Assembly (NCBI RefSeq): GCF_009017415.1
Contig: NC_092410.1
Coordinates: 2,232,001-2,296,000, forward strand
Length of the DNA: 64,000 nucleotides
Source of the DNA: Aspergillus flavus
Taxonomy: Eukaryota; Ascomycota; Eurotiomycetes; Eurotiales; Aspergillaceae
Direction of reading: 5' to 3'
Under the pieces are notes generated by a model. The model worked only from the letters and a program-made list of their open reading frames with translations, was not told the DNA's origin and searched no databases. The number at the start of each line of letters is the position of its first letter. Within the stretch, counting starts at the first letter, position 1. Below, piece after piece: positions 34,772-48,119 of this stretch. A program made the translations under genes and the position numbers.

Positions 34772-35418
34772 ATTTACTACTCTTCTGGTTGTGACTGTAC
34801 ATACATACATGAACTTGACGTATAAGACGAGAGGCTACGAAACAGCCCTTGATCTACCATTACAAATTACATTTGGAGCTTTCTTGCTTCCTGATGATTT
34901 TCTGAGTCCGTACATTGTTCTCTTTATTTATTGCTGTGGTATTGCATTAGTGCCCCGAGTAGATTGAAACTTCTAGAAGCACGGGTGAACATACGTAGAG
35001 CCAAGAATCTTGTTCGTTTCCCCCGCATGTCAAGTCTAAGCTTGGGTCGATATTGACCATGAGATGAGTTATGACGAAAGCGAGCGCGCTACTACCTACC
35101 TGTAAATGAACAAAAAAAAATCACAGAAGGCATAACCGTTATATAAGCTTATATATAGGTAGAATCAGCTGGAATTGCATTTGATTATGACCTAGGTTAA
35201 CTGAAAATACATTCAGCAAGGGGACAGAAAATGAATACGACCACAATAGCCACCCAAACGATAAAGAGAGATTAGAGTAATCATAAACTCAATGTATTGC
35301 TCACATAGGACCACCTATTAGTTTCTTAAATTGCTCATAACTGCCAAATCCATGTTCGCCGTTGCGCCACCTTGAACCGCTAAGGACACCAATTGACGGG
35401 TTGAATGATATGGTTGAC
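34772..35418. other. convergent spacer, KES1 and CND1 3' regions
   Basis: 647 bp between two convergent genes. It probably holds both 3' UTRs. The stretch 35322-35385 could encode an alternative CND1 C-terminal exon (see findings). Confidence 0.45.
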
Positions 35419-38400
35419 TTAGGTACTGGCAGTGACTACTTTGTTAAACCCCCCACTCACTATCTTCGTTATCTCTTCATTCTTATGGGGCAGCAGCGAC
35501 AAGGCGTAGGCTACATCATTCCATTGCCGCTCGGTCTCGCACCGTGGAAGTCGAGCAGCCAACTTATCAGCCAGTTGCCGGGCATGTTTCTCCTGCAAAG
35601 CCACAAACAAGATTAGAAGCCGTGCATGGGAAAGACGAGTATACTTGAAGTACTCACTTTTTCGATGAATCCGATTAAGAACCTGACAATACGCCTCAAT
35701 GAAGCCTCTTCAAGGTTCCGCTCTGCACTCAAGAGACTGAACATATCAACGAAGTGATTGTACACTGCGTTATCCTTGCTAGCTAGCTCCGTGAAGAACA
35801 TGCGCGCCAAATCAGCAATTCTCTTGTCGTTATCTTCCAAGCACTTGGCCATCTCGCCTAATTGGCCCTTGACTTTGACCTGGCCTGCTAAGATGAGAAA
35901 AGTTAGAGTCATGAGGCATGTGCGCTTGACAGAGACATCGTCATCATTGAGCCTGCGGTATAGGAAGTCTGTGTTCTCGTCAATAAGATGATTGAAACAC
36001 ACTGCCATATCACCAAGCGTGATTACTGCATTGCTACGAACGATTGGGTCTTCGGAACGTTCCATAACAGTGATTAGGAGAGGGAGGTTTTTCTCGCAGT
36101 ACTCCGCCGAGACACACATTAATTTGGCCATACACAAAGTTGCTGCAGCCTGAAGGTTACGGTCAGGGTATATGTTGCTGTTGGCGCAAATTTCGGTAAC
36201 CAACGGGCCAAAGTTGGACAAGAGAGACTTATCACCGTAGAGCAGTTCTCGCTCACGGATGTGGGCCATGGCATCTGTAAAGTCATCTTCCGTTGTTCCA
36301 CCGATAAGATCAAGCTCATCGCCTTCGGTGGGGTCTTTGTTCATTTGGGGTGCTGCAGTAGATGCTTTGTTTTTCTCCTGTTCCGCCTTGCGGCGCTTGA
36401 AGTCAAGCTCGCACAACTCGAGGTGTACTATTTGTTTGATTGCAATATGTCCAACAACGAAAAGCAGTTGGGAGAGTACAGCGGATGACGGCTTTCTGGT
36501 GGTCGGGTTGTCTGTCGAAGCTGTCCCGGGACGTTTCTCGTCCCCATCGCTAGTACCTTGTGAAGAAGAGCGTTGTGTTTGTGGCTGGAAGACAGACCTG
36601 GTCTTTCGCTTGAGAATATCAGAGCATAAAACATCTGGATGTTTAGACAGTGCGTATATGGCACTAATAGCTTGCTCTGCCACACCATACCATTCTTTAT
36701 TGTCAGACACGATCTCGACAATGGCCGCGAGTTGGGTGAGAATCGCGTGGTCATTAGTTAATTTGGGAATACCGACTTCTTTGGACTTCGCCTGTCGACC
36801 CGGCACCATCCGTCTCAGGGCAATGCATGTATATCTCGCAAGAACAAGGTCTGCCATTCCCAGACTCCCGAGACCAATCCGCAGCATTGCCTCAATCTCT
36901 TTGATAACCACATCGGGATCAGCCAGAGCAAGCATGCCAAGGACGATGATAGCGCCCCGGCGTTGGGTTTTCGAGATCTCCTTCCTTTGAACACCATATA
37001 CCTGCCACAACTTCGCAATGACTGCATCTGAGATATGACCGGCCTTCATCATAGTACTTAACAATTGCTCAAGACATGTCAGCTCAGCGGGCGTAGAGCC
37101 AAATGTCAGACTGATCATGTTCCGAGCAACGTAGTTTGCCGCATCGTTGGGGCTAAAGGAATCTGGCGCTTCGAAAAAAAGACCTTTGTAACAGTCAATG
37201 AGATGGGTTTGTACACCTTTTCCTTCGTCGCTGTTGCCTTTTGTCCAAATAAGTCGGAGCATTCGTCGAATTCCACTACGGGATGTTTCCACCTTGTATG
37301 CGTCAAGCACAACAAAAAAGTCCATGGCTTCTATAGCCTCACTCTTATTCCTAGACGACAGCAGTTGTGTGACAACTCCAGAGGCAGTATGCAGAACCTC
37401 AATAAACCGAATGGCTTCGTTGTAGTATTTTCTAGTCAACTGAAGCCGTGCTAGTAGTTCAGATGTTGCGGCTTGCTCAGCGGCCCTTTTCACCGCTGCG
37501 GCCTTCTCTTCCTCAGTCATGCGCGGGGCTTTAGAAGGAGATTCGTCTGGCATCTGCGTTGCATCATCTAAGAGCTCGCTATCAACATGTGAGGCCTCGC
37601 CACCGTCGAAACCTGGTGTCTCAGGGGGGCGGAGGGAATTCAGTTCGGCATCAACAGCATCAAGCCTGGCCATCCACTCTTTATAGGAGAGCTGTCCACC
37701 ATGCATGATACTGAATGGGTGAGTGGACACCAGCTTGGAGAGTAATTTGATTGCGTTTCGTCGTACGTTGCTACTCTTGTCTTCCAGACTTCTCGCCGCC
37801 AGCTCTGCAACTGCCTGCCGCCTTTTTGGGAACTTCTGATCCAAATCGCAAATCCTCATATACACTTGGATGGCACGGCACCGACAGTAGGGGTTAATAT
37901 CTAGGAAACGTTCCTCGAGCACATCGAAGAATGCATTAATCTGGGTCTTGTAATTGTCGCTGCGCTCTTCTTGCCGACTAAGGTCAGCAATAAGGTTCCC
38001 GCAAACCTCGATCACCGCACAACGAAGGGTATAAGACTGTGGCTCAGTCAGATGTCATCACCCAGATAGAAAGAGTAAGATGGTAGTACTTCGCTGTCAA
38101 GCTGCTTGGCCAAGAGTGTCATTTGTTTTATGATCAACCGCGGGGCAAGCTCAGAAAGCTTTACGATGAACGCAGATACCGACTTTGGCCCACGTGTATC
38201 ATTGGAATTAAACTCCTTATTTCCAAGCTCCCTGTTACGTATTAGTTGTCATCCGAGCAGTTCCAGTGTATGAGTTTAATACTTTAGTATCTCATCTGAC
38301 AGTTGAGGATAATCATATTGCTCGGCAAGGATGTGCAAAAATTCGGCCATAGGCTCGGACAGATGCTCAAAGTATGTTAAGCTTTGTACGATAGATGTCT

Positions 38401-39281
38401 GGGCGCCTTCATTATGGGTCAACTCCGTTGAGGCAAACCAAATCATCATGAGCACTCACCAAAAGCATGGCCATGATGTTTGACCGCAATACATAGAACT
38501 TTGAAGGCGTGCATGCGAATAGTCATACTTTTTACTCGCTGCTCACTCTCGAGGATGAGATAGATCGAACGTGTAAAGAGATTAACGAATGTGTCGCGGT
38601 CTGATGTAGTCAAAAATATCCTGCTGAGCTTGAGCTTCATGACCTTGCACATAGTCTCCATAGAAATCTGTATTTGGGCTGTCCAGTCCCAATGACCATC
38701 TCTCATGCTGGCTTTCGACCGGCCCGACTTCCCTACGCCTCTCCGAGCAGGAGCAGCTTCCGCAGGTCGCTCTGCCGCCTTAACCTCCACAGCAGAAAGT
38801 GCCCATTGTAGTAAGAAACCATACATTTCTAGTAAATGCTTATGGTGTTGGACGCCATCCGGTTCGTCGGACTCGAGGTCTCCATGGACAATATCCGCTT
38901 CGACGGATAATCCTGACACGATGAGGTCGAGAAGCTTGCTCAGGGACCTTATGGGCAAGATTGAGCAGTGTCTGAGAATTCGAGCTAAGGTTAGGATTCT
39001 TTTCGAGCTAAGAGTTCGGGAGATGAATCAAAGGGCCGGGCGCACTTTAAGAAAAACTGTAAAGAGTCGAAGAAGGACGGCCTGGCTAGACCTTCCGGGT
39101 TCTCAGCTACAGCATCGACAATAGGGTTCAGAACGTTATCAATTAATGTAGTGGACAATTGGTCCGGGTCGGCTTCACATTCCAAGAGTTCAGGTTCAGC
39201 ATCAGCGGTAGGAACAGAGGTCGGGTCACTCAAATAATACTTAAGTGACTCGTTGATATCGAACTGAGCCCTGTCCTCCAT
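35419..39281 (-). CDS. YCS4: condensin complex subunit 1 (Cnd1/Ycs4, HEAT-repeat)
   Basis: Non-SMC HEAT-repeat subunit of condensin, required for mitotic chromosome compaction. Six exons: 39058-39281, 38460-38971, 38283-38406, 38090-38231, 35658-38036 and 35419-35592. These total 3555 nt and 1184 aa, the usual length. The N-terminal Cnd1 domain (DLIVSGLSVEADIVH) and multiple HEAT-like helices can be read. The diagnostic Cnd1 block covers RSNAVITLGDMAVCFNHLID, VKRTCLMTLTFLILAGQVKV and KGQLGEMAKCLEDNDKRIAD. Exon phases agree throughout. The first intron uses a weak GTTTTTC donor, chosen because only it restores the frame. The C-terminus may be extended by one more exon. It converges with KES1. 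Confidence 0.92.
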
Positions 39282-39920
39282 GGTGGAAGCGACTGCGAGG
39301 GATATCCTCGAGGAGCGTGTGGGAATGAGTTAGACGGATAATGGCTGTCGTGGGGTAAAAGAGGGTTGGAGGGATGAAACAGGGTCAATGCGGGCGGCAG
39401 GCTTTGTTTGTATTTTCCCTCTTCGGTGATAAGATAGCGCTCTTGGATCGTTGTGTAATAATACACCTTTGATACAAAGTATTACATCACACTTCCAACA
39501 GATAGGCTTCCTCCTGCCACCGTAATACTGCCTAGGTAACCTCGCAGTGGTGTATTTCATGTATCCATAGTATATCCGGTACAGTCCGTAGATCGTGGAG
39601 ACAGTAGGTAAACAACAAACATAACCTTACTTAATCAGGAAATTTTTGCACACTTTTGCTCCATGCTCCGCGGTACTTGTTCATGAACCATTTCTGAAAC
39701 GTAGAAACTGCAACACTGCATCATCGGATATTCTCCACGCACACACAGACGCGCCATGAACTAAACATCCTTCGTGTCATACGCTATCCATTATATCTCT
39801 GTCCTTCTGTCCTTCTGCCCTTCTCAGATTAATACTATATACGAAACTTTTACAAACAATTATCCCCTTCTTTGATAAAAACCCGAGAAGCCTCCTGGCG
39901 ACTTATGCCTTCGCGGTACC
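39282..39920. other. divergent promoter between CND1 and CDC7
   Basis: 639 bp shared by two cell-cycle genes that point away from each other. I could not point to a clear MCB (ACGCGT) element; ACGCGC occurs in the leader of CDC7 near 39750. No gene seen. Confidence 0.4.
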
Positions 39921-41645
<1,725 letters not shown>

Positions 41646-41932
41646 AATCCAGAACAATTTATGATAATGATATCTTCTTAATGAGCTCTAGGGAAACATT
41701 TGTCCCAAAAGGTCGCCCGGTCACTAGTTCTATATGTAAACTACAGATTCGCCGCAATTGCTTTGGGCCTCGCTCACGCATCGTGCATTTCCATCTTTGT
41801 TCAAAAAGGCTTTAGAGAAACGTCGTGTAGATGGTACAACCGGTCGTACTCCGATGGCGGTACATATCACTCATGATTCTATTCGGGCACTATGGTACTA
41901 TTTGAGTGTTCATCTCGCTTGACCTGTTACCG

Positions 41933-42922
41933 TTAATCTTGACTGGCCTCCCCAAAATTGTAATGGCCAGTCTGCGTTGCGTGCTGAGTGGCGCCCTTTT
42001 CTCCAATGAAAACCCCACCACATGTATTGCAGCGAATACGGAAACCTGCGGTATCAGTATAATAGTGCTTACTCTGCAGTACCTTACAGAGCTCTAGCGC
42101 TTTCTCTAGCACAAAAGGATCTGCAGCGTCAAAGACCTTGGTGTCAAACTCAGGAGGTGCATACGCATGGGTGTGAGGAGGATCGGACGGAGATAGCGCA
42201 ACGGTATCATAATGAATACCCGAGTAAACTAAGATACAGCGAGTTGGTAGACCTTCGTTGAATCGATCAATGCGGAGCGTTTGTACATCGATCGAGCAAA
42301 TCTCGATACCGAAATGCTTGCTGAGGATGCTGAGTTCGATACCTCCACCCCACGAATCCTCGTTCTGTATCCAGCGGCAATAGTCGTCTGGCTTCTTCTC
42401 TAGCACCGCTTCCGAGTAGAGGCCCGGATTTTGTTGGATAGTTTGTGCGACAACAGACCTCAACTCATTCATCGCATCCATACCACCCATGAGAGCACTG
42501 CCCACAGCGCGGAACAGACACGAATTGTCGTCAGGCATGATGCGTAAGACAAAGGTACCCGCATGTTCAAGAGATGGAATTTCGGGTGGATCATCTGAGA
42601 TAGCGTCACTGGACGTGTGTGATGTCGGAGGCTTTTCGGGTGGCTCTTGCGAGATGGGTGTTAACCCCTCATTACTGGGAGGTACTTCTCTCTTAGTTAC
42701 CAGGAGTTGTTCCCCATCCAGCTTGAACCCGATATCGGAAATCCTCTGGTTTGGTTGAAGCTCATCCAGCAGAAAATGTTTGAGATCGGGGTATCCATAT
42801 TTCACATCGTAGGCTGTCAGTCCAGTCTTATCCACAATCTGAGTTCGGAGTTCGTTCACGGTAGCACTATCATCAAGAGTGACAGTGGACTGTCCACCTG
42901 GTCCACGGATACGAAATCTCAT
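41933..42922 (-). CDS. OTU1: OTU-domain deubiquitinase Otu1 (YOD1 family)
   Basis: Cysteine deubiquitinase that works with Cdc48 in ER-associated degradation. Single coding exon from 42922, 329 aa. An N-terminal UBX-like ubiquitin fold (MRFRIRGPGGQSTVTL) is followed by an acidic/Pro linker and the OTU domain, with catalytic Asp-Cys in MPDDNSCLFRAVG and His in VYSGIHYDTVAL. The C-terminus is a C2H2 zinc finger, CNTCGG then ATQHATQTGH. A TTTTTAAG acceptor abuts the start codon, so there is probably a 5' UTR intron with a donor near 43009. The frame stays open upstream to 43045, but that part is probably intron. Confidence 0.93.
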   Translation of the reverse strand: MRFRIRGPGGQSTVTLDDSATVNELRTQIVDKTGLTAYDVKYGYPDLKHFLLDELQPNQRISDIGFKLDGEQLLVTKREVPPSNEGLTPISQEPPEKPPTSHTSSDAISDDPPEIPSLEHAGTFVLRIMPDDNSCLFRAVGSALMGGMDAMNELRSVVAQTIQQNPGLYSEAVLEKKPDDYCRWIQNEDSWGGGIELSILSKHFGIEICSIDVQTLRIDRFNEGLPTRCILVYSGIHYDTVALSPSDPPHTHAYAPPEFDTKVFDAADPFVLEKALELCKVLQSKHYYTDTAGFRIRCNTCGGVFIGEKGATQHATQTGHYNFGEASQD

Positions 42923-44135
42923 CTTAAAAAGTGGGTATTGATATACCGGAGCTTGTGTCATGAATATGAGAAGGAAAAAGGAACGTCGGATTTGAGGGGA
43001 TGGGAGTACCTGATATTGGCAATTAGGATTAAAAACCGCACTCACCTACTAGTGGGGCGAGGTGGGAACACGAAAAAAGAGGGGGGAGAGCTCTAGCCTT
43101 CCTCTTCCATTCTATCGCTATCTCACGTATGCCCAGCACCAGTGATAGTTTGCGCTGCGTATATCAAACAATAGAAATTTGGGCGATTAGCTGAAACAAT
43201 AAGATTCTTGATTATTTGTGGAAGTAAGGAAGAAATAGCAGAAGAGAAATTTTGGTTAGTAGATCAAATGATTGCACTTGAAACCCAACATAATGGGAAG
43301 ATGACATGAGGACACGCTAGTTGACGGAACTTCTCATGTTTTAGGCTAATATCAATGTGGGGAGATAGTGGATTGATGCTTGACATATATCTGGATATGC
43401 AACAATTGATAGCAAACCAAGTACGTACTTAGTAGCATGCAGGTGGTAACCATAGAGTGCATAATTGTTGTCGGCTGGTTTTTGACCGTGATGGTTGTTT
43501 CAAGCCTGCGGAGAGGTAATGTAAATACCTATAGAGATATACCAACCTATGTATTTCACGTTTTAGTATGTAGTACAGATAAGTATCTATATATATACCT
43601 ATATACTAATGGATCTCCCAAGTAGTCGAATGAAATAGTAGCACTCCCTATATTCAGAATATATTCATGATCCTTATCGATCGCCTAGTACTCCGAATGG
43701 GGTCAAAAGTATGTGCACTGGTATATATGCTATGCTAGCATATATTGTCCAGCTATGTACTGTATATACCGAACTTAGTATGGTTGGCAATCACTGAGGT
43801 GCCCTTTAGCTAGTACTTACATGGATACTCTCTAAGCACTGTGTATAGGGAGTACTGTGTGTATTGTTCATAATATATGCCTAGTACAGTGTGGTCTACC
43901 TTACCATACTCGTATAAACGTGCGGCAGGGTTCAATAAGTTACAACTTTAACTGTAAGAACGTAACGTAACAAAACATGTATGTAGCTGATGACTCAGCT
44001 GCGTGAACCTCCTCTGTTGCGATTTGCGCGCTCTTTCAGCATTTCTCACCAACAGAGTAATTCCAGCAGCTTGCGCTGGTCTGCTTAAAGTGTCTCCGAT
44101 GGTCTTTGGTCTTCGCGGCCGTGTTTTTGCACAGC
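42923..44135. other. divergent spacer between OTU1 and RSC1
   Basis: 1.2 kb, AT-rich around 43380-43760 with short TATATA runs. No gene. It contains the OTU1 5' region, a TACTCCG half-motif near 43690, and the RSC1 leader with an upstream ORF (44099-44179). Confidence 0.45.
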
Positions 44136-44179
44136 ATGGAGAAGAAATCGGAGCCGTCGCAACCCCAACCCACACGTGA
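44099..44179 (+). promoter_or_regulatory. overlapping upstream ORF at the RSC1 start
   Basis: A 26-codon ATG-initiated frame (ATG at 44099, TGA at 44177) that overlaps the proposed RSC1 start codon at 44136 in another frame. If the transcript begins upstream of 44099, ribosomes using this ATG would bypass the main start. Inference from sequence only. Confidence 0.35.
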
Positions 44180-47106
44180 AGAGCTCGTGAAGTCAATCGA
44201 GGACGATGGGAAGGGTGATAGCGCTGCGACGGCCGAGGGCGTTACCGACGAACAATGGAGGTCAATGATGGATGTTGTCATGGCCATCTACGAATACAGG
44301 GAAGAAGAGTGAGTTGTAGTGGTTTCCTTGGGAATTGTTCGCTAGTCGCATCGCGAAGCTAACTATTCCTGCCTTCAATCCCCAGTGGCCATGATCCGTC
44401 GAAACTTTTCCAACGCAGCGTAAATAAGCGCAATGTCCCGGACTATTACGATATCATCAAAGAGCCGATGGCTCTTAGCATTCTAAAGCAGAAGATCAAC
44501 AAGAGAGAATATACGAAATTCTCTTTGTTCGTGCGAGACTGTGCTCTGGTAAGTCAACGGCCATCCTTCTCTTCGGAGCGATCGCTTCCGCGGTATACTA
44601 GAGCTTGCCAATGCTAACCTGCTACCTTTCCGACTAGATTCCTCATAATGCGCAGACATACAACCGTCCCAAGTCTCAAGCGTATGAAGACGCGCTCGTG
44701 ATTAAGGTCTGCTGCAGAACCTCCAAGCCCTCGGTGTAGTTTGCACTCTTTTATTGATGTTGGTCTGTAGGATGTATTTGTCGCCGAATTCCGGAAACTA
44801 GTAGATCAGGGAATCATCTCCGCGGAAGTTGCTGAACTCCCCGACCTCGGCGAGATCCCCGAAGCAGATCCTCTCCCGGAGGAGGAGGAGGAAGAAGAAG
44901 AGGATGACGAGGACGACGAGGACGAAGAGGATTCGGACGATGATGGTCGGCGGAAGAAGAAACGAGGCCCTCGTCCTGGAAGCAAACGAGAAGGTGGAAA
45001 AGATGACGGCCACAAGTCCAACGATCCTGAGCTAAGAAAAAAACGAGGAAGACCGCCGCGTGTGGACACACCGATGGAGGCCAGAATCAAAGCTGTTTTG
45101 AAGGGAATTCGAAAGCTGAAAGGGCCAAGCGGCGCACTCAAAGTTCGTCACTTTGAGCGTTTGCCTGATAAGGCTACATATCCTGACTATTATGTGGAGA
45201 TCAAAGAGCCAATCGCTATTGACATCATTAAACGAAAGTCTAAGCGGAAGAAGTATAACTCCGTCGATCACTTCATGAGGGATATGGACCTGATGTTCAA
45301 CAACGCCAAAATATACAACCAGCCGGAGAGTCAGATCTATAAAGATGCTGTGGATCTGCAAGTAGAATCACGGAAGCTTGCTGAAATTGAGAAAAAGAAA
45401 CCAGACAGTGAGTACTTGATGGAGGATGGGCGCCTGCCATTACCGGACGGGATTCTTTACAAAGGCGAGCTATGGAAGGTCGGTGATTGGGTCCATATAC
45501 AAAACCCTAATGATGTAACCAAACCCATCGTGGCCCAGATCTATCGTACTTGGCAGGATTCCGAGGGAGATAAATGGGTTAATGCCTGTTGGTATTACCG
45601 TCCCGAGCAAACTGTCCACCATTATGAGAAGCACTTCTATCCAAATGAGGTGGTCAAGACTGGCCAGTACCGAGATCATCGGATCGAGGAAGTGGTAGAT
45701 CGCTGTTTTGTGATGTTTTTCACTCGCTACAATCGTGGACGACCCAGGGGCCTCCCTCCAGATAAGGACGTATACGTCTGTGAAGCTCGGTATAACGAAG
45801 AGAAGCACAAGCTGAACAAGATTAAGACTTGGGCAAGCTGCCTCCCGGATGAGGTGAGGGAGAAGGATTACGAAATGGACCTATTCGATGTTCCTCGGCG
45901 GATCAAGAAGATTTCAAGCCCTATCAAACACCTGCTGAAGAGCGACGCAAAGGAAACAGATGATCTTCCAAAACCAACCTGGGGAGCCGAGAACGCGCCG
46001 CCAATTGTTGGCGCTGTTCATCGTCGACCACGAGATGAGAATGTGAGTCATTGTTATCCTGTAACGTCAATTTCACATACCCCTGTGACATTATTGTGGC
46101 TAACAGATATTACCTTCCCTAGGAGTCCCCACCACCTGAGCCCACACCTTCTCCACCCCCGTCTTTGCCTCCACAGAATTTGCCTTCTGCTCCTGCTCGG
46201 CAGGCTTCGATCAGTCAAACTCCACAGCGGCCTAGTGTGGATAGTCAAGGCAACACTACTGTAGCCGGAACCACTCCTGCACCACCGCGCTCGCCCGCAG
46301 CACCAATCCCTCCTGTCCAAAACGCGCCCGTACCAGTTCCTCCAGCGACTTATCAGCAACCTCAGTTACCCCCTACTCAAACATATCAGCCCGCCATCCA
46401 GAGACGCTCCAGTGGTTTTGTACAGCAGACTCCACATCCTTCCTACCAGACACCGGCTGTCTCCCACCCTTACGCAGCTGTTCAGCCAACACCATATACA
46501 CCCTATCAGACGAACCGCATACAAGTTCCACCGGGGACAGTGTACAACCCGAATGCTCCTCGTCCGATCGAAGTGTTCCATTTGAGTGATGCTGCTAATG
46601 CTACTATCCCGGAAGATATTCGAGACCAGTTCCATTGTGACAATCAAGGCCACGTTCTATTTTTCTCTTCGCCGCCTCTGGATATTGTACCGCCTCTCCA
46701 ACAGAAGCTAGGCCATTCGCTCAAATATCTAGCGGTTAAAGAGGAGCGCCGGAAACTAGTCGAAGCGAAGAAGCGTAAGGAGGTGGAAGAGCGAGATGTG
46801 CAAGATCAGAGGGTAAAGCGTCAGCGGGCTGATGAGGAAGCGTCGCTGGCTGTGAGAATCGAGTATCTGACTATGAAGGCCATTGGCACCATGGCAGATC
46901 ACATTGGGACCGGCACAGAGATGATCTATCAGATGTTATATCATGACCAAGCAGAAAAGGCCAGGAAAGCAAATTCCAGTGCTCTTGAGCAAAAGGTCCT
47001 TGCCGACCGTATTAATAAGGAGAAGACGAGGCAAATTCAGGCGCAGTCGAGGAGTGCGACCTTTGTCCCCCTTAAAGAAAATATCATGTGCATGGATGAG
47101 ATATGA
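44136..47106 (+). CDS. RSC1: RSC chromatin-remodelling subunit Rsc1/Rsc2 (two bromodomains plus BAH)
   Basis: Subunit of the RSC/SWI-SNF-type remodeller. Five exons: 44136-44308, 44386-44548, 44638-44706, 44771-46042 and 46123-47106, giving 886 aa. Bromodomain 1 covers about residues 35-145 (VPDYYDIIKEPMALSILKQK, AQTYNRPKSQAYEDA). A Glu/Asp-only tract of about 25 residues follows, then an AT-hook-like core KKRGRPPRV. Bromodomain 2 has PDYYVEIKEPIAIDIIKRK and NAKIYNQPES. The BAH domain starts at LYKGELWKVGDWVHIQNP and runs through CEARYNEEKHKLNKIKTW. The last exon is Pro/Gln-rich, then highly charged and probably coiled. It starts in a region with an overlapping upstream ORF. Confidence 0.94.
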
Positions 47107-48119
47107 CCCTGGGTTTTACTAAACAGGAAGGGGAATAGAAGTTGTCAATCCAATCTATCAGTTGTTGTTTTCGCTTAGTTACCCAACACAATGCAAGCCT
47201 TTGTTGATTTTAAACTCTTGTTCTTATTCTTTTCCTTTTCCTTTTTTCTTTGTGCGGGACATGACCATTGTGTAGGTAGCTGATTCGGTATCCACCTTCA
47301 TGCACGTAGCGTGACTGAAGCTTTGCATTATCTTGGAAGGTTGTGATAATAGAGTTTCACGTAGATGTCTTTATCGAACATTTCCAATTATGCACTGTAT
47401 AGACAAAGTGATGTAGGTAATTTTGTGAATATCTTCAAGGCATAAATCCTATAAAATACGTACACTGTTCTTCGACAACCATAATCACATTTAAGAAGGC
47501 ACAAAACACATCATTGACTCGTAAAACTGAGCAGTTACATGAGGTGAGAGAGACCTTGCAAAGAAAAGATCTTTAGAGAATGAGGGGACAAAAAAGAGAA
47601 AGCGAGATAGACATGTATTTAGCAATCAGAGAAGAACATTCACTCTCTTCTCTCTTACTTCTCTGCCTTCAAATGCCATATCGTGAAATGTGTGAAATGC
47701 CGAAGGACTGGAAGATACGACGAATAAAATAAACACGATCACAGCCATCAGCAGAATATTGAGCCTTTCCAATTCTCTGAAACTCCGACCACACCGCTGA
47801 ATTATCCCAAACCTGGTCTAAGCCAAAAATATGCAAGACGAAAGAAGGTTGTACAGAGATTCTCGGAGATCGCTTAGTTTAGTCGTTCTATGCAAAATAC
47901 CTACCAAAATGTGGCTAAAGCCAGGCATTTGATAGGCTCTTCAATAAAACCCCATGAACGAGATCGTGGACTGGTGCCAAATTATAAAGCTGCTTTCCTC
48001 ATGTTTCCCGTCATGTGGCGTGGCTTTTGTTTACCCTGATGAAAGATTTTGAGTTCTAATAAATTGGTGTCAGAATGGGTGCCTATCATATCCTGGTTTT
48101 GCGCTTTCCTAAAAGGATA
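47107..48119. other. convergent spacer, RSC1 and CCCH gene 3' regions
   Basis: 1.0 kb of AT-rich sequence with a pyrimidine-rich run at 47219-47251. No gene or repeat identified; it probably holds both 3' UTRs. Confidence 0.45.

Noticed and set aside
44806..45141. Poly-Ser open frame on the minus strand
   Set aside because: It is the complement of the RSC1 acidic tract and the following basic region; composition alone explains it.
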